DNA of 64,000 bases from Zygnema cylindricum (lineage: Eukaryota > Streptophyta > Zygnematophyceae > Zygnematales > Zygnemataceae), in assembly GCA_037447655.1 (NCBI GenBank), contig JBBHKE010001973.1, positions 151,905-215,904 on the forward strand, read 5' to 3'. The position numbers and the translations under genes are program-made. Below are positions 63,923-64,000 of this stretch, piece after piece. The notes beneath the pieces were generated by a model that did not search any database, was not told where the DNA came from, and saw only the letters and a program-made list of their open reading frames with translations. Position 1 is the first letter of the stretch. Every line of letters begins with the position of its first letter.

Positions 63923-64000
63923 CTTCAAGAGAAATACGCGAGCATCAAGCGTCACATCAATGAACCATGCTAAATTGTCTGTCATTTTCCCATCCTAGCC

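Overview
The window looks like nuclear DNA of a green plant-lineage organism, most plausibly a streptophyte alga, though a bryophyte-grade plant cannot be excluded. Evidence: split genes with GT-AG introns of about 0.2-2 kb; a plant-type mitochondrial acyl carrier protein ending HPQAK; an NUP136/NUP1-type FG nucleoporin; a plant-type elongin-B-like ubiquitin-fold protein; and part of a calcium-dependent protein kinase (CDPK). Both Ty3/gypsy and Ty1/copia retrotransposons are present, with many small inverted-repeat DNA elements. The species cannot be fixed from sequence alone. The ACP and nucleoporin genes end at TAA and TAG at their expected C-termini, so the standard genetic code applies.

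Layout. 1-5757: repeat-rich, gene-free DNA with three hAT-like elements (one with a perfect 8-bp target duplication), GA/CT tracts and a long degenerate GGTTTTAGG-like stretch. 5758-19465: an old copia LTR split by a 12.8-kb Ty3/gypsy-type retrotransposon (6244-19029). 19466-23090: mosaic of small DNA transposons and a minisatellite. 23695-25139: mitochondrial ACP gene. 28313-31149 (minus): elongin-B-like gene. 32062-33350 (minus): decayed non-LTR retrotransposon. 33351-35284: nested small transposons. 36751-45923: eight-exon nucleoporin gene, with a partial duplication of its last exon just downstream. 45924-53190: mostly non-coding, with small transposons and local duplications. 53376-62204: a rearranged copia composite inside a satellite repeat, bounded by a 5-bp duplication. 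63222-63922 (minus): two exons of a CDPK with an in-frame TAA.

The most notable system is the 12.8-kb element. Between its protease and reverse transcriptase it carries a C5-cytosine DNA methyltransferase with motifs I, IV, VI, VIII and X in canonical order. Its integrase ends in a PHD-like zinc finger. Its terminal repeats are arranged A1-internal-B1-A2-B2, the 'split direct repeat' layout of tyrosine-recombinase retrotransposons, although it encodes a DDE integrase. Together these suggest an element that can read chromatin and write DNA methylation. This copy is broken by several frameshifts and about a dozen in-frame stops, most of them TAG.

Limits: exon boundaries come from reading-frame continuity and splice signals only. 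Homology calls are by recognition of motifs, not by searches.
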